Assembly: GCA_039636775.1 (NCBI GenBank)
Contig: CP143429.1
Span: 248,001-312,000 of the forward strand
Origin: Micrococcaceae bacterium Sec5.8
GTDB lineage: Bacteria; Actinomycetota; Actinomycetes; Actinomycetales; Micrococcaceae
DNA: 64,000 bases
Reading direction: 5' to 3'
Under the pieces are notes generated by a model. The model was not told the origin of the DNA. It saw only the letters and a program-made list of their open reading frames with translations, and did not search any database. Numbering within the stretch: the stretch's first letter is position 1; every line of letters begins with the position of its first letter. Position numbers and translations under genes: made by a program. Below are positions 10,481-19,222 of this stretch, piece after piece.

Positions 10481-10509
10481 TAGTAAGCATGATTACTAAC
10501 AAATAGTAA
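10481..10509. promoter_or_regulatory. TAGTAA/TTACTA triple half-site, likely operator of stress operon
   Basis: TAGTAA-6 bp-TTACTA-5 bp-TAGTAA: three half-sites forming two overlapping perfect 6-bp inverted repeats, 60-88 bp upstream of the gene starting at 10421. It is the only AT-rich stretch in an otherwise GC-rich intergenic region (10422-10679), which fits an operator. The cognate regulator is not identifiable; PadR- or MarR-like proteins bind such dyads. No other element was seen in this 258-bp gap. Confidence 0.5.
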
Positions 10510-10679
10510 GTACCCTTTCCTTTGTTTTTTGAAACGGCGGATTCGGGCTTCGCGCGCATGCGGCCGCAAGAAGGGTCCTCCCTGGGGAGCGTGGCTCTGC
10601 CCGGGGTCCGGCTGCCGCGGCGAAGCCCGTTCCGGCCGGTGAACTAGGCTGGAAACATGAGCGAAACGGTAGGCGACTA

Positions 10680-11597
10680 GTGGCCAAGCGGGGCAGGGCC
10701 GCCGGCCGTAACACCGCCGAGAGGATCGCCGGAGTGGTGGATTTGCCGAAGGGCGGTCGCCCCGAGGGCCCGGTGGAAGGTGTCTACTATATCGACACCG
10801 GTGACTGCGAACTGATCGCTGACCAGGACAACTCCACGGGCTGGCTGCTGCGGATCAATGGCGTCATGAGTTCCCACATCGACCTGGCCGATCCGCTGTT
10901 CCTCGACTTCGAGTACATGCGCTGGATCGCGGCCCTGGTGGAATCGCGGTGGCCACGGGAAGCCCGGACCAGGCTGCGGGCTCTGCATCTTGGCGGCGGG
11001 GCGTGCTCATTGGCGCGCTATTTTCACGCAGCCTATCCGGAAGCCCGCCAGGTGGTGGTGGAACTGGACGGGAAGCTCGCCGAGTTCGTCCGTGGCTGGT
11101 TCGACCTGCCGAAGGCGCCGCTGATGCGCCTGCGGGTGGGGGAGGCCCGCGAGGTCACTGAGAGCCTGACTCCACAAACCCGGGACCTGATCATCCGGGA
11201 TGTCTTTGCCGGTTCAGTGACGCCGCGTCCGCTCACCACACGGGAATTCAACGAACACGCGCAGCGAATCCTGGCGCCCGGCGGGATCTACATAGTGAAC
11301 TCCGGTGACGCGCCGGACCTCAGGAACGCCCGCGAAGACGCCGCGACCATCGCGGACACCTTCAAACACACCATGATCATCGCCGACCCGGCCATGCTCA
11401 AGGGCCGGCGTTACGGGAATATGATCATGGCCGGCAGTGACGTTCCGTTCGACGGCGACCCCGGACTGGCGCGGCGGCTGCTGGGCGGCGCGGTGCCCGC
11501 CCACATCTGGGACGACGCCAAGGTGAGGGCATTCGCCGCCGGCTCCCCGGTGCGGCGCGACCCCGACTCGGTGGGCCCGCCGTCGGCTGCTGTTTAG
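10680..11597 (+). CDS. Spermidine synthase-like protein (polyamine aminopropyltransferase fold)
   Basis: 305 residues from GTG, cytoplasmic, no membrane segments. SAM/dcSAM-binding Rossmann features are present: ALHLGGGACSLARYF (about 100-115), VVVELDGKLAEF (Glu/Asp pair) and LIIRDVFAGSVTP. Canonical spermidine synthases use decarboxylated SAM and putrescine; many actinobacterial paralogues of this length are annotated as fused or spermine-synthase-like without proven activity. The start overlaps the stop of a 7-codon ORF (10657-10680, MSETVGD), TAGTG, which could couple translation. The catalytic Asp of true spermidine synthases is not confidently identified, so it may be a methyltransferase-like relative. 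Confidence 0.75.
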   Translation: MAKRGRAAGRNTAERIAGVVDLPKGGRPEGPVEGVYYIDTGDCELIADQDNSTGWLLRINGVMSSHIDLADPLFLDFEYMRWIAALVESRWPREARTRLRALHLGGGACSLARYFHAAYPEARQVVVELDGKLAEFVRGWFDLPKAPLMRLRVGEAREVTESLTPQTRDLIIRDVFAGSVTPRPLTTREFNEHAQRILAPGGIYIVNSGDAPDLRNAREDAATIADTFKHTMIIADPAMLKGRRYGNMIMAGSDVPFDGDPGLARRLLGGAVPAHIWDDAKVRAFAAGSPVRRDPDSVGPPSAAV

Positions 11598-11648
11598 CCG
11601 CCGGTCAGCGGCCGGAGAATGCCTGCGGAGCGCGCTGCGTGTACTCAG

Positions 11649-12557
11649 CTAGGAGGCGGGGCCGCCCCGGCCGAGCAGTGCCTTCCGGTGCGCCTTCGTT
11701 TGTTCGCGCAGCGCGTGCACCACGGCGGCGACGGCGGGCCGGCGCATGGAGTCGGGCCGGAGCACCATCCAGTACGGCAGCAGTTCGGCAAACTCCTCCG
11801 GCAGCAGCCGGACCAGGTCCGGATGCAGGTCCGCCGCGAAACACGGCAGGAATCCGATCCCCGCGCCGGCGCGGGTCGCTTCGACATGAACGAATACGTT
11901 GGTGGAACTGAGGCCGTCGCGCATGGTGGGGACAAGCCGGCGCGGGGCATCAAGATCATCCACCTGAAGCATGGAATCCACGAAGTACACGAGAGAATGT
12001 TTGGTCACTTCCTCGACGGTGGTGGGGGTGCCGTACTCGGCGAGGTAGTCCCGGGAAGCGTACATGCCGAGCATGTACTCGCCGAGCCGGGCCGCCGCGG
12101 CCCGGTGGACCTGGGGTTCGCCCACCACCACTTCAATGTCCAGTCCTGAGCGCTGCTGGAGTGCCCGGCGGGTCACCGTGATGATCTCGACACTGAGGCC
12201 GGGATGGTCCCGGCGCAGCCTCGCCACCGCCGGCGCCGCAATGTAGGCGCTGAAGCCGTCCGTGGCAGTCATCCGGACCACGCCGGTGATCGGGTCCGGG
12301 ACCCGGCCGGGCAGTTCGAGGGTCCGGATCGCAGCTTCCACGCGCTCCGCCACCTTCACGGCTTCTGCACCCAGATCCGTCAGCTCCCAGCCGCCGGAGG
12401 CACGCGAGAGCACCCGGCCGCCCAGAGCCTTCTCCAGCGCCGCGATCCGTCGCGACACTGTGGTGTGGTTCAGTCCCAGGGACTGCGCTGCCGTCGTGAA
12501 CTTTGCGGAGCGGGATACTGCCAGGAGCACGAGCAGGTCATCGGGGTTCGCGTTCAT
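11649..12557 (-). CDS. LysR-family transcriptional regulator
   Basis: 302 residues. ATG at 12557 gives the usual short N-terminus (MNANPDDLLVLLAVSRSAKF). Winged HTH at about 15-60 (FTTAAQSLGLNHTTVSRRIAALEKALG), effector domain at about 90-295. LysR proteins usually control a divergent gene; here that is the 3-hydroxybutyrate dehydrogenase gene 141 bp away, so control of ketone-body or PHB monomer use is a reasonable inference. TGCAATTTTGCA at 12560-12571, immediately upstream of this start, is a near-palindrome suited to autoregulation. No strong ribosome site is visible. Confidence 0.88.
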   Translation of the reverse strand: MNANPDDLLVLLAVSRSAKFTTAAQSLGLNHTTVSRRIAALEKALGGRVLSRASGGWELTDLGAEAVKVAERVEAAIRTLELPGRVPDPITGVVRMTATDGFSAYIAAPAVARLRRDHPGLSVEIITVTRRALQQRSGLDIEVVVGEPQVHRAAAARLGEYMLGMYASRDYLAEYGTPTTVEEVTKHSLVYFVDSMLQVDDLDAPRRLVPTMRDGLSSTNVFVHVEATRAGAGIGFLPCFAADLHPDLVRLLPEEFAELLPYWMVLRPDSMRRPAVAAVVHALREQTKAHRKALLGRGGPAS

Positions 12558-12698
12558 ATCTGCAATTTTGCACACAAGGGGTGCTGGTTTGACCATTGAA
12601 TCACCCACTTTGTGCGGCAATACTCAGTAAAGCTGCTCAGCGCTGTGCGTTGCACCTCCTCTGGGCTGTGGAAGACCGCCGAGAAGAGGAGTGCAGAC

Positions 12699-13448
12699 AT
12701 GGAGAGCAGCTTGAACGGGCGCAAGGCCCTGGTGACCGGCGGAGCCGGCGGGATCGGCGCCGCAAGCGTCCGTGCCCTCGCCGCACGGGGTGCCAAGGTG
12801 GTCATCGCGGATGTCGATGAGGCCGCCGCAGCAGCCCTCGCCGATGAGGTCGGCGGCACCTCCTGGGCGGTTAACCTGCTGGACGTGGCAGCTCTTGAGA
12901 CCCTGAGCCTGGACTGTGACATCCTGGTCAACAACGCGGGCATCCAGCGGATCAGTCCGATCGAGGACTTCGACCCCGCGGATTTCCGCCGCATCCATAC
13001 CCTGATGCTGGAAGCACCATTTCTGCTCATCCGCGCCGCACTGCCGCACATGTATGCGAACAACTACGGCCGGATCGTGAACCTGTCCTCGGTGCACGGA
13101 CTGCGTGCCTCGCCCTTCAAGAGTGCCTACGTCTCCGCCAAGCATGGCCTGGAGGGCCTGAGCAAGGTCACAGCCTTGGAAGGCGGAGCGCACGGCGTCA
13201 CGTCAAACTGCATCAACCCGGGCTACGTCCGCACGCCGCTTGTCGAATCCCAGATTGCCGACCAGGCCAAGGTGCATGGGATCCCGGAGTCAGAAGTCCT
13301 CGCCAAGATCATGCTGACCGAGTCCGCCGTGAAGCGGCTCGTCGAGCCGGCGGAAGTCGCCTCGCTCGTGGCCTGGCTGGCATCCGACGACGCCGGCATG
13401 GTCACCGGCGCCAGCTACACGATGGACGGCGGCTGGTCGGCCCGGTAG
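12699..13448 (+). CDS. 3-hydroxybutyrate dehydrogenase (SDR)
   Basis: 249 residues. ATG at 12699 follows AGGAG by 7 bases; a longer in-frame extension lacks an RBS. Features: TGGAGGIGAA cofactor loop (about 12-21), NNAGIQ, catalytic Tyr-Lys in YVSAKH (about 145-149), and a C-terminal region GYVRTPLVESQIADQA..HGI..MLTESAVKRLVEPAEVA that is diagnostic of D-3-hydroxybutyrate dehydrogenases. It oxidises (R)-3-hydroxybutyrate to acetoacetate with NAD+, in cytoplasmic PHB and ketone-body catabolism. It is transcribed away from the LysR gene, its likely regulator. Confidence 0.88.
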   Translation: MESSLNGRKALVTGGAGGIGAASVRALAARGAKVVIADVDEAAAAALADEVGGTSWAVNLLDVAALETLSLDCDILVNNAGIQRISPIEDFDPADFRRIHTLMLEAPFLLIRAALPHMYANNYGRIVNLSSVHGLRASPFKSAYVSAKHGLEGLSKVTALEGGAHGVTSNCINPGYVRTPLVESQIADQAKVHGIPESEVLAKIMLTESAVKRLVEPAEVASLVAWLASDDAGMVTGASYTMDGGWSAR

Positions 13449-13473
13449 CCGGCCGGTCCCGGACCGGATCTTC

Positions 13474-13713
13474 TCAGTCCGTTGTTTTCTCGTCCTCGTC
13501 CGGGATGGCGGGTTCGGTGGACCGGCGGATGTAGTCGTTGACGGCGTCCTCGGGAACCCGGAACGACCGGCCCACCCGGACTGCGGCGATGGCGTGGGCC
13601 TTCACCAGCCGGTATACGGTCATCTTGGAAACCCGCATGGCGGCCGCAACTTCCGCGATAGTCAGGAAATGCGAAGAGACGTTTGCTGAGCTCATTTCCT
13701 CTGGCCTGTCCAC
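13474..13713 (-). CDS. Small helix-turn-helix protein (excisionase/BldC-like)
   Basis: 79 residues from GTG (72 if an inner ATG at 13695 is used). SHFLTIAEVAAAMRVSKMTVYRLVKAHAIAAVRVGRSFRVPEDAVNDYI is a single MerR-type winged helix as in BldC-like regulators and excisionases. The tail is acidic. In Streptomyces, BldC homologues control development; Micrococcaceae encode several close relatives with housekeeping roles. The start overlaps the stop of the upstream gene (TAGTG), so the two form a pair. No phage or att site lies nearby, so a chromosomal regulator is more likely than an excisionase. Confidence 0.82.
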   Translation of the reverse strand: MDRPEEMSSANVSSHFLTIAEVAAAMRVSKMTVYRLVKAHAIAAVRVGRSFRVPEDAVNDYIRRSTEPAIPDEDEKTTD

Positions 13714-13973
13714 TAGTCGGGGTACCGGAGTTGCCGGAAGTCATAGAACACGACATCGCACGGCGCGCCGCCGGCGGTCCGCAGCCCGACATAGGGGGCA
13801 TCGATAGCTACCACGGTGCCCAGGTGCCGGCCGTTAAATGGATCGTCGCCGATCACCACCTGGCCTGCCCGGAACGGCACCCGCGGTGTCCGTGCCCGGC
13901 CCACCCTTTCAGCCAGGAAACTGGCCATGCGGCCCCGTTCGCGCTGGACCTGCGGAGAAGCTGAAGACTCCAT
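13713..13973 (-). CDS. Hypothetical 86-residue protein
   Basis: Not recognised. ATG at 13973 is chosen because GGGAG lies 9-10 bases upstream; a longer upstream frame is low-complexity and lacks an RBS. The protein is soluble with a basic first half and a small beta-rich second half (RAGQVVIGDDPFNGRHLGTVVAIDAPYVGLRT..), which could be an SH3- or KOW-like barrel. Its stop overlaps the start of the BldC-like gene, so both are probably co-transcribed. Its function may be linked to that regulator, but nothing shows this directly. Confidence 0.65.
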   Translation of the reverse strand: MESSASPQVQRERGRMASFLAERVGRARTPRVPFRAGQVVIGDDPFNGRHLGTVVAIDAPYVGLRTAGGAPCDVVFYDFRQLRYPD

Positions 13974-14255
13974 CGGAACCACTCCCTCGAAAGGCGGGCC
14001 CGCCGGATTTCCAGCGTGCCCGGGCCGGTTGCGAATTGGCCCCCCGCTGGCTCTCCAGCCGGTCCGCTCCGCCGTGAAGCAACTGTAGCTCCTAAGCGCT
14101 TGCGCCACACGAGTAACTTCCACCGCTTACGGACCGGCCACCACTTGGGCCGCAGAGGTAACTACTTGCTTCCACCTTCTCAGCCGTCGCTGCGCAGGGG
14201 CGATCCCCATGATGGCGGCGGTCGTGACCAAACCCGGTGCCGGACCGTCGAGCAT

Positions 14256-14340
14256 TGTCCGGTATTCCAGACAGCGGGCCCGGCTCGGGACGGCTCGCCG
14301 CAGCCCTCAGGGCGCATGCTTAAGTACGGGATACCGGACA
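14256..14340. promoter_or_regulatory. Pair of inverted GTCCGGTAT-CC boxes upstream of the IclR gene
   Basis: TGTCCGGTATTCC at 14256-14268 and GGGATACCGGACA at 14328-14340 are inverted copies of the same box, 22 bp before the IclR start. The distance and symmetry fit an IclR-family operator for autoregulation or control of the hut genes. The remaining gene-free stretch 13974-14361 holds nothing else recognised. Confidence 0.5.
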
Positions 14341-14361
14341 CCGCGCAGCAGAAGAGGATCC

Positions 14362-15201
14362 ATGCCAAGCATCAGCGTCACCCCGGGGACCACCGAGACG
14401 GGACCCCGGACCGCCCGGGCGAAGGTTGCCTCCAAGGTTCCGGCCGCCGAAAACACCCTGCGCATCCTTAAGCTTCTCGCCTCAAAACGGGGGCCGATGG
14501 CGGCATCGAACATTGCCACGGCGCTGGCGCTGCCGCGCTCCAGCGTCTATCACTTGCTGGGTGTGATGGAGGCCAACGGCTTCGTCCTGCATCTGCACGA
14601 GGAGCAGCGCTACGGGCTTGGGATCAGCGCCTTCGAGCTCAGTTCGGCGTATTCGCGGCAGGAGCCGTTGTCGCGCCTGGGCAGGCCGCTGCTGGCGGCT
14701 CTGGTGGACGTCATCGGCGAGAGCGCGCATCTCGCCGTGTTGCACGGCCGCGACGTTCTCTACATCGTCGAGGAGCGGGCTAAGAACCGCCCCTCGCTGG
14801 TGACCGACGTCGGTGTGCGGCTGCCGAGCCACCTCACCGCGAGCGGGCGGGCCATCCTCGCTGCCTTGCCGAAGTCGCAGGTCCGGGCCCTGTACCCCAA
14901 CGCCGCAGCGTTCACAGCCCGGCACCAGAGCGAGTCGCCCATTCTGAAGTATTCGGCGCTGTCCACCCACCTGGACCAGGTCCGGCTGCGCGGCTACGCC
15001 ACCGAACACGGGGAGGTCACGCCGGGCTTTGGTTCGATCGCAGCCGCCGTCACGGACCACGTGGGCTGGCCCACCGCCGCTGTTGCGGTGACCTTCCTCG
15101 AAGACAAGCTGCCGCCCGGGGAGTGGCCGGCCCTCGCCGCCCGGGTGCGGAAGGCCGCGGACGATCTCTCCGTCAGGATCCACGGCCGCCCCTCCGCTTG
15201 A
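14362..15201 (+). CDS. IclR-family transcriptional regulator of histidine utilisation
   Basis: 279 residues. ATG at 14362 with AGAGGA 5-6 bases upstream. N-terminal winged HTH (about 30-90: ENTLRILKLLASKRGPMAASNIATALALPRSSVYHLL), then the IclR effector domain (about 100-275: HLAVLHGRDVLYIVEE, TASGRAILAALP, GSIAAAV). It lies directly upstream of hutU and hutH on the same strand, so it probably responds to histidine or urocanate; IclR regulation of hut genes is an inference from position. The hairpin at 15204-15266 separates it from hutU. Confidence 0.87.
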   Translation: MPSISVTPGTTETGPRTARAKVASKVPAAENTLRILKLLASKRGPMAASNIATALALPRSSVYHLLGVMEANGFVLHLHEEQRYGLGISAFELSSAYSRQEPLSRLGRPLLAALVDVIGESAHLAVLHGRDVLYIVEERAKNRPSLVTDVGVRLPSHLTASGRAILAALPKSQVRALYPNAAAFTARHQSESPILKYSALSTHLDQVRLRGYATEHGEVTPGFGSIAAAVTDHVGWPTAAVAVTFLEDKLPPGEWPALAARVRKAADDLSVRIHGRPSA

Positions 15202-15203
15202 GC

Positions 15204-15266
15204 CGTTGCGCTATCACTTACGGTTCCTATCCGCGTGTTTTAAGGACCGGGAGTGATAGCGCAACG
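15204..15266. repeat. Long-hairpin intergenic element (GTTGCGCTATCACT arms)
   Basis: Perfect 14-bp inverted arms, GTTGCGCTATCACT at 15205-15218 and AGTGATAGCGCAAC at 15252-15265, enclose an inner imperfect stem (GGTTCCT with AGGACC) and a loop. It lies just after the IclR gene and has no T-tract, so it is not a typical intrinsic terminator. The two-tier symmetry is typical of dispersed palindromic (REP/MITE-like) elements. It may nevertheless end or attenuate IclR transcription. Confidence 0.65.
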
Positions 15267-15406
15267 TACGGTGGCGGCGGCCCGGCGTCGGGGTCTGGAA
15301 TCCCGGACAGAGCCCGCCCGCACCCACTGTTTCCGGGGCTGGGCACAGGCTTTAGTTGATACAGAACCCCCTACCCCGAGAACTATCAAGACAACGAGGA
15401 GTCCTC

Positions 15407-17104
15407 ATGGCACCCGCCGATTTCACAACCGGTGCCCGCCCGGTCAAAGCAGCCCGCGGCACCGAGCTCACCGCCAAGAGCTGGCAAACCGAAGCGCCGC
15501 TGCGCATGCTGATGAACAACCTCGACCCCGAGGTCGCCGAGCGACCCGATGACCTGGTGGTCTACGGCGGCACCGGCCGCGCCGTCCGGTCCTGGGCGGC
15601 GTTCGACGCGGTCACCCGCACCCTGGAAACCCTGGAAAAGGACGAGACCCTGCTGGTCCAGTCCGGCAAGCCCGTCGGAGTCTTCCGCACCAATGAGTGG
15701 GCCCCGCGCGTGTTGCTGGCCAACTCCAACCTCGTCGGGGACTGGGCGACGTGGCCTGAATTCCGCCGGCTCGAGGCCGAGGGCCTGATGATGTATGGCC
15801 AGATGACCGCCGGGTCCTGGATCTACATCGGCACCCAGGGCATCCTGCAGGGCACCTTCGAAACGTTCGCCGCGATTGCCCGCAAGCTCACCGGGGACGA
15901 GGACGGCACGCTCGCCGGCACGCTGACCCTCACCGGCGGCTGCGGCGGCATGGGCGGCGCCCAACCCCTCGCCGTGACGCTGAACGAGGGCGCCTGCCTG
16001 ATTGTCGACGTCGACGAAAGCCATTTGCGCCGCCGGGCCGGCAAGCGCTACCTCGACGAGGTGGAAACCGACCTCGACGCCGCCATCGCCAAGGTCATGG
16101 CGGCCAAGGCCGAGCGCCGCGGCTGGTCCGTGGGCTACGTCGGCAACGCTGCCGAGGTCTTCCCGGAGCTCCTGCGCCGCCACAACGCCGGCGAGCTCAC
16201 GGTCGACATCGTCACGGACCAGACGTCCGCGCACGACCCCCTGAGCTACCTCCCCGAAGGCATCACGGTTCAGGAGTGGCACCGCGAGGCTGCTGCTGAC
16301 CCCGAGGGCTTCACCAAGAAGGCCCAGGCCTCCATGGCCAGGCACGTGGCGGCCATGGTCGAGTTCCAGGACGCCGGTGCTGAGGTGTTCGACTACGGCA
16401 ACTCCATCCGCGACGAGGCCCGCAAGGGCGGCTATAACCGTGCCTTCGAGTTCCCCGGCTTCGTCCCGGCCTACATCCGCCCGCTGTTCTGCGAAGGCCT
16501 GGGCCCGTTCCGCTGGGTGGCACTCTCCGGCGACCCGGAGGACATTGCCGTCACGGACGCGGCCATTAAAGACCTCTTCCCGGAGAACAAGCACCTGCAC
16601 CGCTGGATCGACGCGGCGCAGGAGCGGGTTGAGTTCGAAGGCCTCCCGGCCCGGATCTGCTGGCTGGGCTACGGCGACCGCGCCAAGGCCGGGCTGCTGT
16701 TCAATTCACTCGTCAAGGAGGGCAAGGTCAAGGCGCCGATCGTGATCGGCCGCGACCACCTCGACTCCGGCTCCGTGGCGTCCCCGTACCGCGAAACCGA
16801 AGCCATGGCCGACGGCTCCGACGCCGTCGCCGACTGGCCGCTGCTCAACGCCCTGCTCAACACCGCCTCCGGCGCCACCTGGGTCTCCATCCACCACGGC
16901 GGCGGCGTCGGCATCGGCCGCTCCATCCACGCCGGCCAGGTCTCGGTCGCCGACGGAACCGACCTCGCCGCGCAGAAGCTCGAACGCCTGCTCACCAATG
17001 ACCCCGGCATGGGCGTCATCCGCCACGTCGACGCCGGCTACGACCGCGCCGTCGACGTCGCCAAGGAACGCGGCGTCCGCATCCCGATGCAAGAAAAGAA
17101 CTAG
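15407..17104 (+). CDS. hutU: Urocanate hydratase
   Basis: 565 residues, full family length. ATG at 15407 with GAGGAG 7-8 bases upstream is chosen over an in-frame ATG 17 codons earlier. Conserved blocks: [19 protein letters not shown] (about 129), the NAD+-binding [13 protein letters not shown] (about 180) and [17 protein letters not shown] (catalytic Cys region, about 360). It converts urocanate to 4-imidazolone-5-propionate with tightly bound NAD+, step 2 of histidine degradation in the cytoplasm. hutH begins 9 bp downstream, so the two form an operon. The imidazolonepropionase gene hutI is not in this window. Confidence 0.96.
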   Translation: MAPADFTTGARPVKAARGTELTAKSWQTEAPLRMLMNNLDPEVAERPDDLVVYGGTGRAVRSWAAFDAVTRTLETLEKDETLLVQSGKPVGVFRTNEWAPRVLLANSNLVGDWATWPEFRRLEAEGLMMYGQMTAGSWIYIGTQGILQGTFETFAAIARKLTGDEDGTLAGTLTLTGGCGGMGGAQPLAVTLNEGACLIVDVDESHLRRRAGKRYLDEVETDLDAAIAKVMAAKAERRGWSVGYVGNAAEVFPELLRRHNAGELTVDIVTDQTSAHDPLSYLPEGITVQEWHREAAADPEGFTKKAQASMARHVAAMVEFQDAGAEVFDYGNSIRDEARKGGYNRAFEFPGFVPAYIRPLFCEGLGPFRWVALSGDPEDIAVTDAAIKDLFPENKHLHRWIDAAQERVEFEGLPARICWLGYGDRAKAGLLFNSLVKEGKVKAPIVIGRDHLDSGSVASPYRETEAMADGSDAVADWPLLNALLNTASGATWVSIHHGGGVGIGRSIHAGQVSVADGTDLAAQKLERLLTNDPGMGVIRHVDAGYDRAVDVAKERGVRIPMQEKN

Positions 17105-17113
17105 GAACACCCC

Positions 17114-18706
17114 ATGACTCTCACCACCCATGAATCACTCACCGTCACCCTCGGCTCCAGCGGCGTAACCGCGGAGGACGTCGTCGCCGTCGCCCGCCAC
17201 GACGCCCGGGTGGCCATTTCGCCGGACGCGCTGGCGACCGTGGCCAAGGTCCGCGCCCACATCGACAGCCTTGCCTCCAGCGATGTGCCGGCCTACGGCA
17301 TCTCCACCGGATTCGGGGCGCTGGCCAACCGGCACATTCCCAACGAGCTGCGCACCCAGCTGCAGAAGTCCCTGATCCGCAGCCATGCCGCGGGCATGGG
17401 CCCCGCCGTGGAGCGCGAGGTGGTCCGCGGCATCATGTTCCTGCGCGCCAAGACGCTCGCCTCCGGGCGGACCGGCGTCCGCCCCGTGGTGCTCCAGACC
17501 ATGGTGGATGTGCTCAACGCCGGCATCACCCCGGTGGTCCGCGAATTCGGTTCCCTCGGCTGCTCGGGTGACCTCGCGCCGCTGTCCCACTGCGCCCTGG
17601 TCCTGATGGGCGAAGGCGAAGCCACCGGCCCGGACGGAGAAGAGTACGGCGCCAAGGGTGGGCGGCCGGTCGCTGAACTCCTCGCCGAGCACGGGATCGA
17701 GCCCGTGATCCTGGCCGAAAAAGAGGGCCTGGCCCTGGTCAACGGCACTGAGGGCATGCTGGGCATGCTGCTGATGGCCATTGCGGACCTCCGGCAGCTG
17801 CTCACGACGGCGGACATCACCGCCGCGCTCAGCGTCGAGGCGCTGCTCGGCACGGACCAGGTGTTCCTGCCCGAGCTGCACGCGGCCCTCCGGCCGCACC
17901 CGGGCCAGGCCGCCGCCGCGGACAACATGCTCCGCGTCCTGTCCAACTCCCCGATCGTGGCCTCGCATCGGATCAACGACACCAAGGTCCAGGACGCCTA
18001 CTCGCTGCGTTGCGCACCCCAGGTGGCCGGCGCCGTCCGCGACACCGTGGACCACGCAGCCCTGGTCGCCTCCCGGGAGCTGGCCGCCGCGATCGACAAC
18101 CCGGTGGTCCTGCCGGACGGCCGGGTCAGCTCCAACGGCAACTTCCACGGCGCCCCGGTGGCCTACGTGCTGGACTTCCTGGCCATCGCCGTCGCGGACC
18201 TAAGTTCCATTGCCGAGCGCCGGACCGACCGGATGCTGGATCCGGCCCGCTCGCATGGACTGCCGGCGTTCCTGGCCGCGGATCCCGGCGTCGACTCCGG
18301 GCTGATGATTGCCCAGTACACCCAGGCGGGGCTGGTCTCGGACAACAAGAGGCTGGCCGTCCCGGCGTCGGTGGATTCGATCCCGAGCTCCGCGATGCAG
18401 GAGGACCACGTGTCGATGGGCTGGCATGCGGCGCGCAAGCTCCGCCGCGGTGTGGAGAACCTGCGCCGGGTTCTTGCGATCGAACTCGTGACGGCGGCAC
18501 GTGCACTGGACATCCGAACACAGCTTTCCGGTGGCGAACTCACGCCGGGACCAGCGGGGACCGCCGTGGTCGCCGCCCTGCGCGAGGTGGTCGAGGGCCC
18601 GGGCACGGACCGGTTCCTCTCTCCTGAGCTGGAAGCGGCGGACCTTCTGCTTGCCTCGGGCAAGGTGCGGGCGGCGGCCGAATCCGCCGTCGGAAATCTC
18701 GCCTGA
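17114..18706 (+). CDS. hutH: Histidine ammonia-lyase
   Basis: 530 residues. It converts L-histidine to urocanate and ammonia, the first step of histidine degradation. The MIO-cofactor loop reads FGSLGCSGDLAPLSH: residues 150-152 are Cys-Ser-Gly rather than the classical Ala-Ser-Gly that cyclises into 4-methylidene-imidazolone. The central Ser, which becomes the electrophile, is kept, and the same variation occurs in other actinobacterial histidases. An active-site Tyr region (PAYGISTGFGALA, about 57-69) and a C-terminal QEDHVSMG are present. It is an operon partner of hutU. Confidence 0.95.
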   Translation: MTLTTHESLTVTLGSSGVTAEDVVAVARHDARVAISPDALATVAKVRAHIDSLASSDVPAYGISTGFGALANRHIPNELRTQLQKSLIRSHAAGMGPAVEREVVRGIMFLRAKTLASGRTGVRPVVLQTMVDVLNAGITPVVREFGSLGCSGDLAPLSHCALVLMGEGEATGPDGEEYGAKGGRPVAELLAEHGIEPVILAEKEGLALVNGTEGMLGMLLMAIADLRQLLTTADITAALSVEALLGTDQVFLPELHAALRPHPGQAAAADNMLRVLSNSPIVASHRINDTKVQDAYSLRCAPQVAGAVRDTVDHAALVASRELAAAIDNPVVLPDGRVSSNGNFHGAPVAYVLDFLAIAVADLSSIAERRTDRMLDPARSHGLPAFLAADPGVDSGLMIAQYTQAGLVSDNKRLAVPASVDSIPSSAMQEDHVSMGWHAARKLRRGVENLRRVLAIELVTAARALDIRTQLSGGELTPGPAGTAVVAALREVVEGPGTDRFLSPELEAADLLLASGKVRAAAESAVGNLA

Positions 18707-18855
18707 CGGAAAAGAATATGCGGCTGGAGCCACGATCTTTCGCTGCCACCGAAATAGTGCCCGCGCCGCAAGCAGGGTTCTGCGAACTGTAGTAGGAATG
18801 AAGAATCACACCAATGAAGTTGTGAGAAAGAACATATACAAAGGGGTAGAAGTTC

Positions 18856-19110
18856 ATGAAAGCACGCGGGACGGTCCTGTCCAAGCGCACGGCGTCGGCC
18901 AACACCGTCTTCGACTGGCGGGGCCTCGTGGCCGGTGACCGGGTCGAAATCCTCAAGCACGCCCAGGTTTTGGCTGCCGGTTCGGTCGAGGAGGTCTCAA
19001 TCAGCGGCAATGTTCTCTGGCTCGTCCCGACGGACCCGTCGGTTCCACCAGCACCCGCCGAGACCCGGCTGTTCCTGAAATCCGACGGGGTGGAGGTGCG
19101 GCGCAGCTAG
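18856..19110 (+). CDS. Hypothetical 84-residue protein
   Basis: Not recognised. Preceded by AAAGGGG at 9-10 bases. Soluble, basic N-terminus, beta-rich core (FDWRGLVAGDRVEILKHAQVLAAGSVEEVSISGNVLWLVP) that looks like a small barrel. It follows hutH by 149 bp in an AT-richer gap that could hold its own promoter, and is followed by a strong hairpin. Small proteins of this type are common in Micrococcaceae; no role in histidine use can be claimed. Confidence 0.65.
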   Translation: MKARGTVLSKRTASANTVFDWRGLVAGDRVEILKHAQVLAAGSVEEVSISGNVLWLVPTDPSVPPAPAETRLFLKSDGVEVRRS

Positions 19111-19151
19111 CCGCAATCGGTATCGGCGCAGTACGCGCGTATCTTGGTGAG

Positions 19152-19180
19152 GGGGCGCCGTTCCACAGGGACGGCGCCCC
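19152..19180 (+). terminator. GC-rich hairpin after the small gene
   Basis: GGGGCGCCGT..ACGGCGCCCC, a 10-bp perfect stem with additional inner pairing. There is no U-tract, which is common for high-GC actinobacterial terminators. It lies 42 bp after the gene ending at 19110 and before the antiporter. Confidence 0.6.
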
Positions 19181-19222
19181 TGTCATCCCCGGGCATCCGG
19201 GCCTAACCAGGAGGATTACGCC

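Noticed and set aside
13474..13713. HTH protein as an excisionase of a mobile element
   Set aside because: No integrase, att repeat or phage gene nearby; the pairing with 13713-13973 looks chromosomal.
15386..16600. Minus-strand 404-codon frame opposite hutU
   Set aside because: Complementary-strand artefact of codon bias; hutU is unmistakable.
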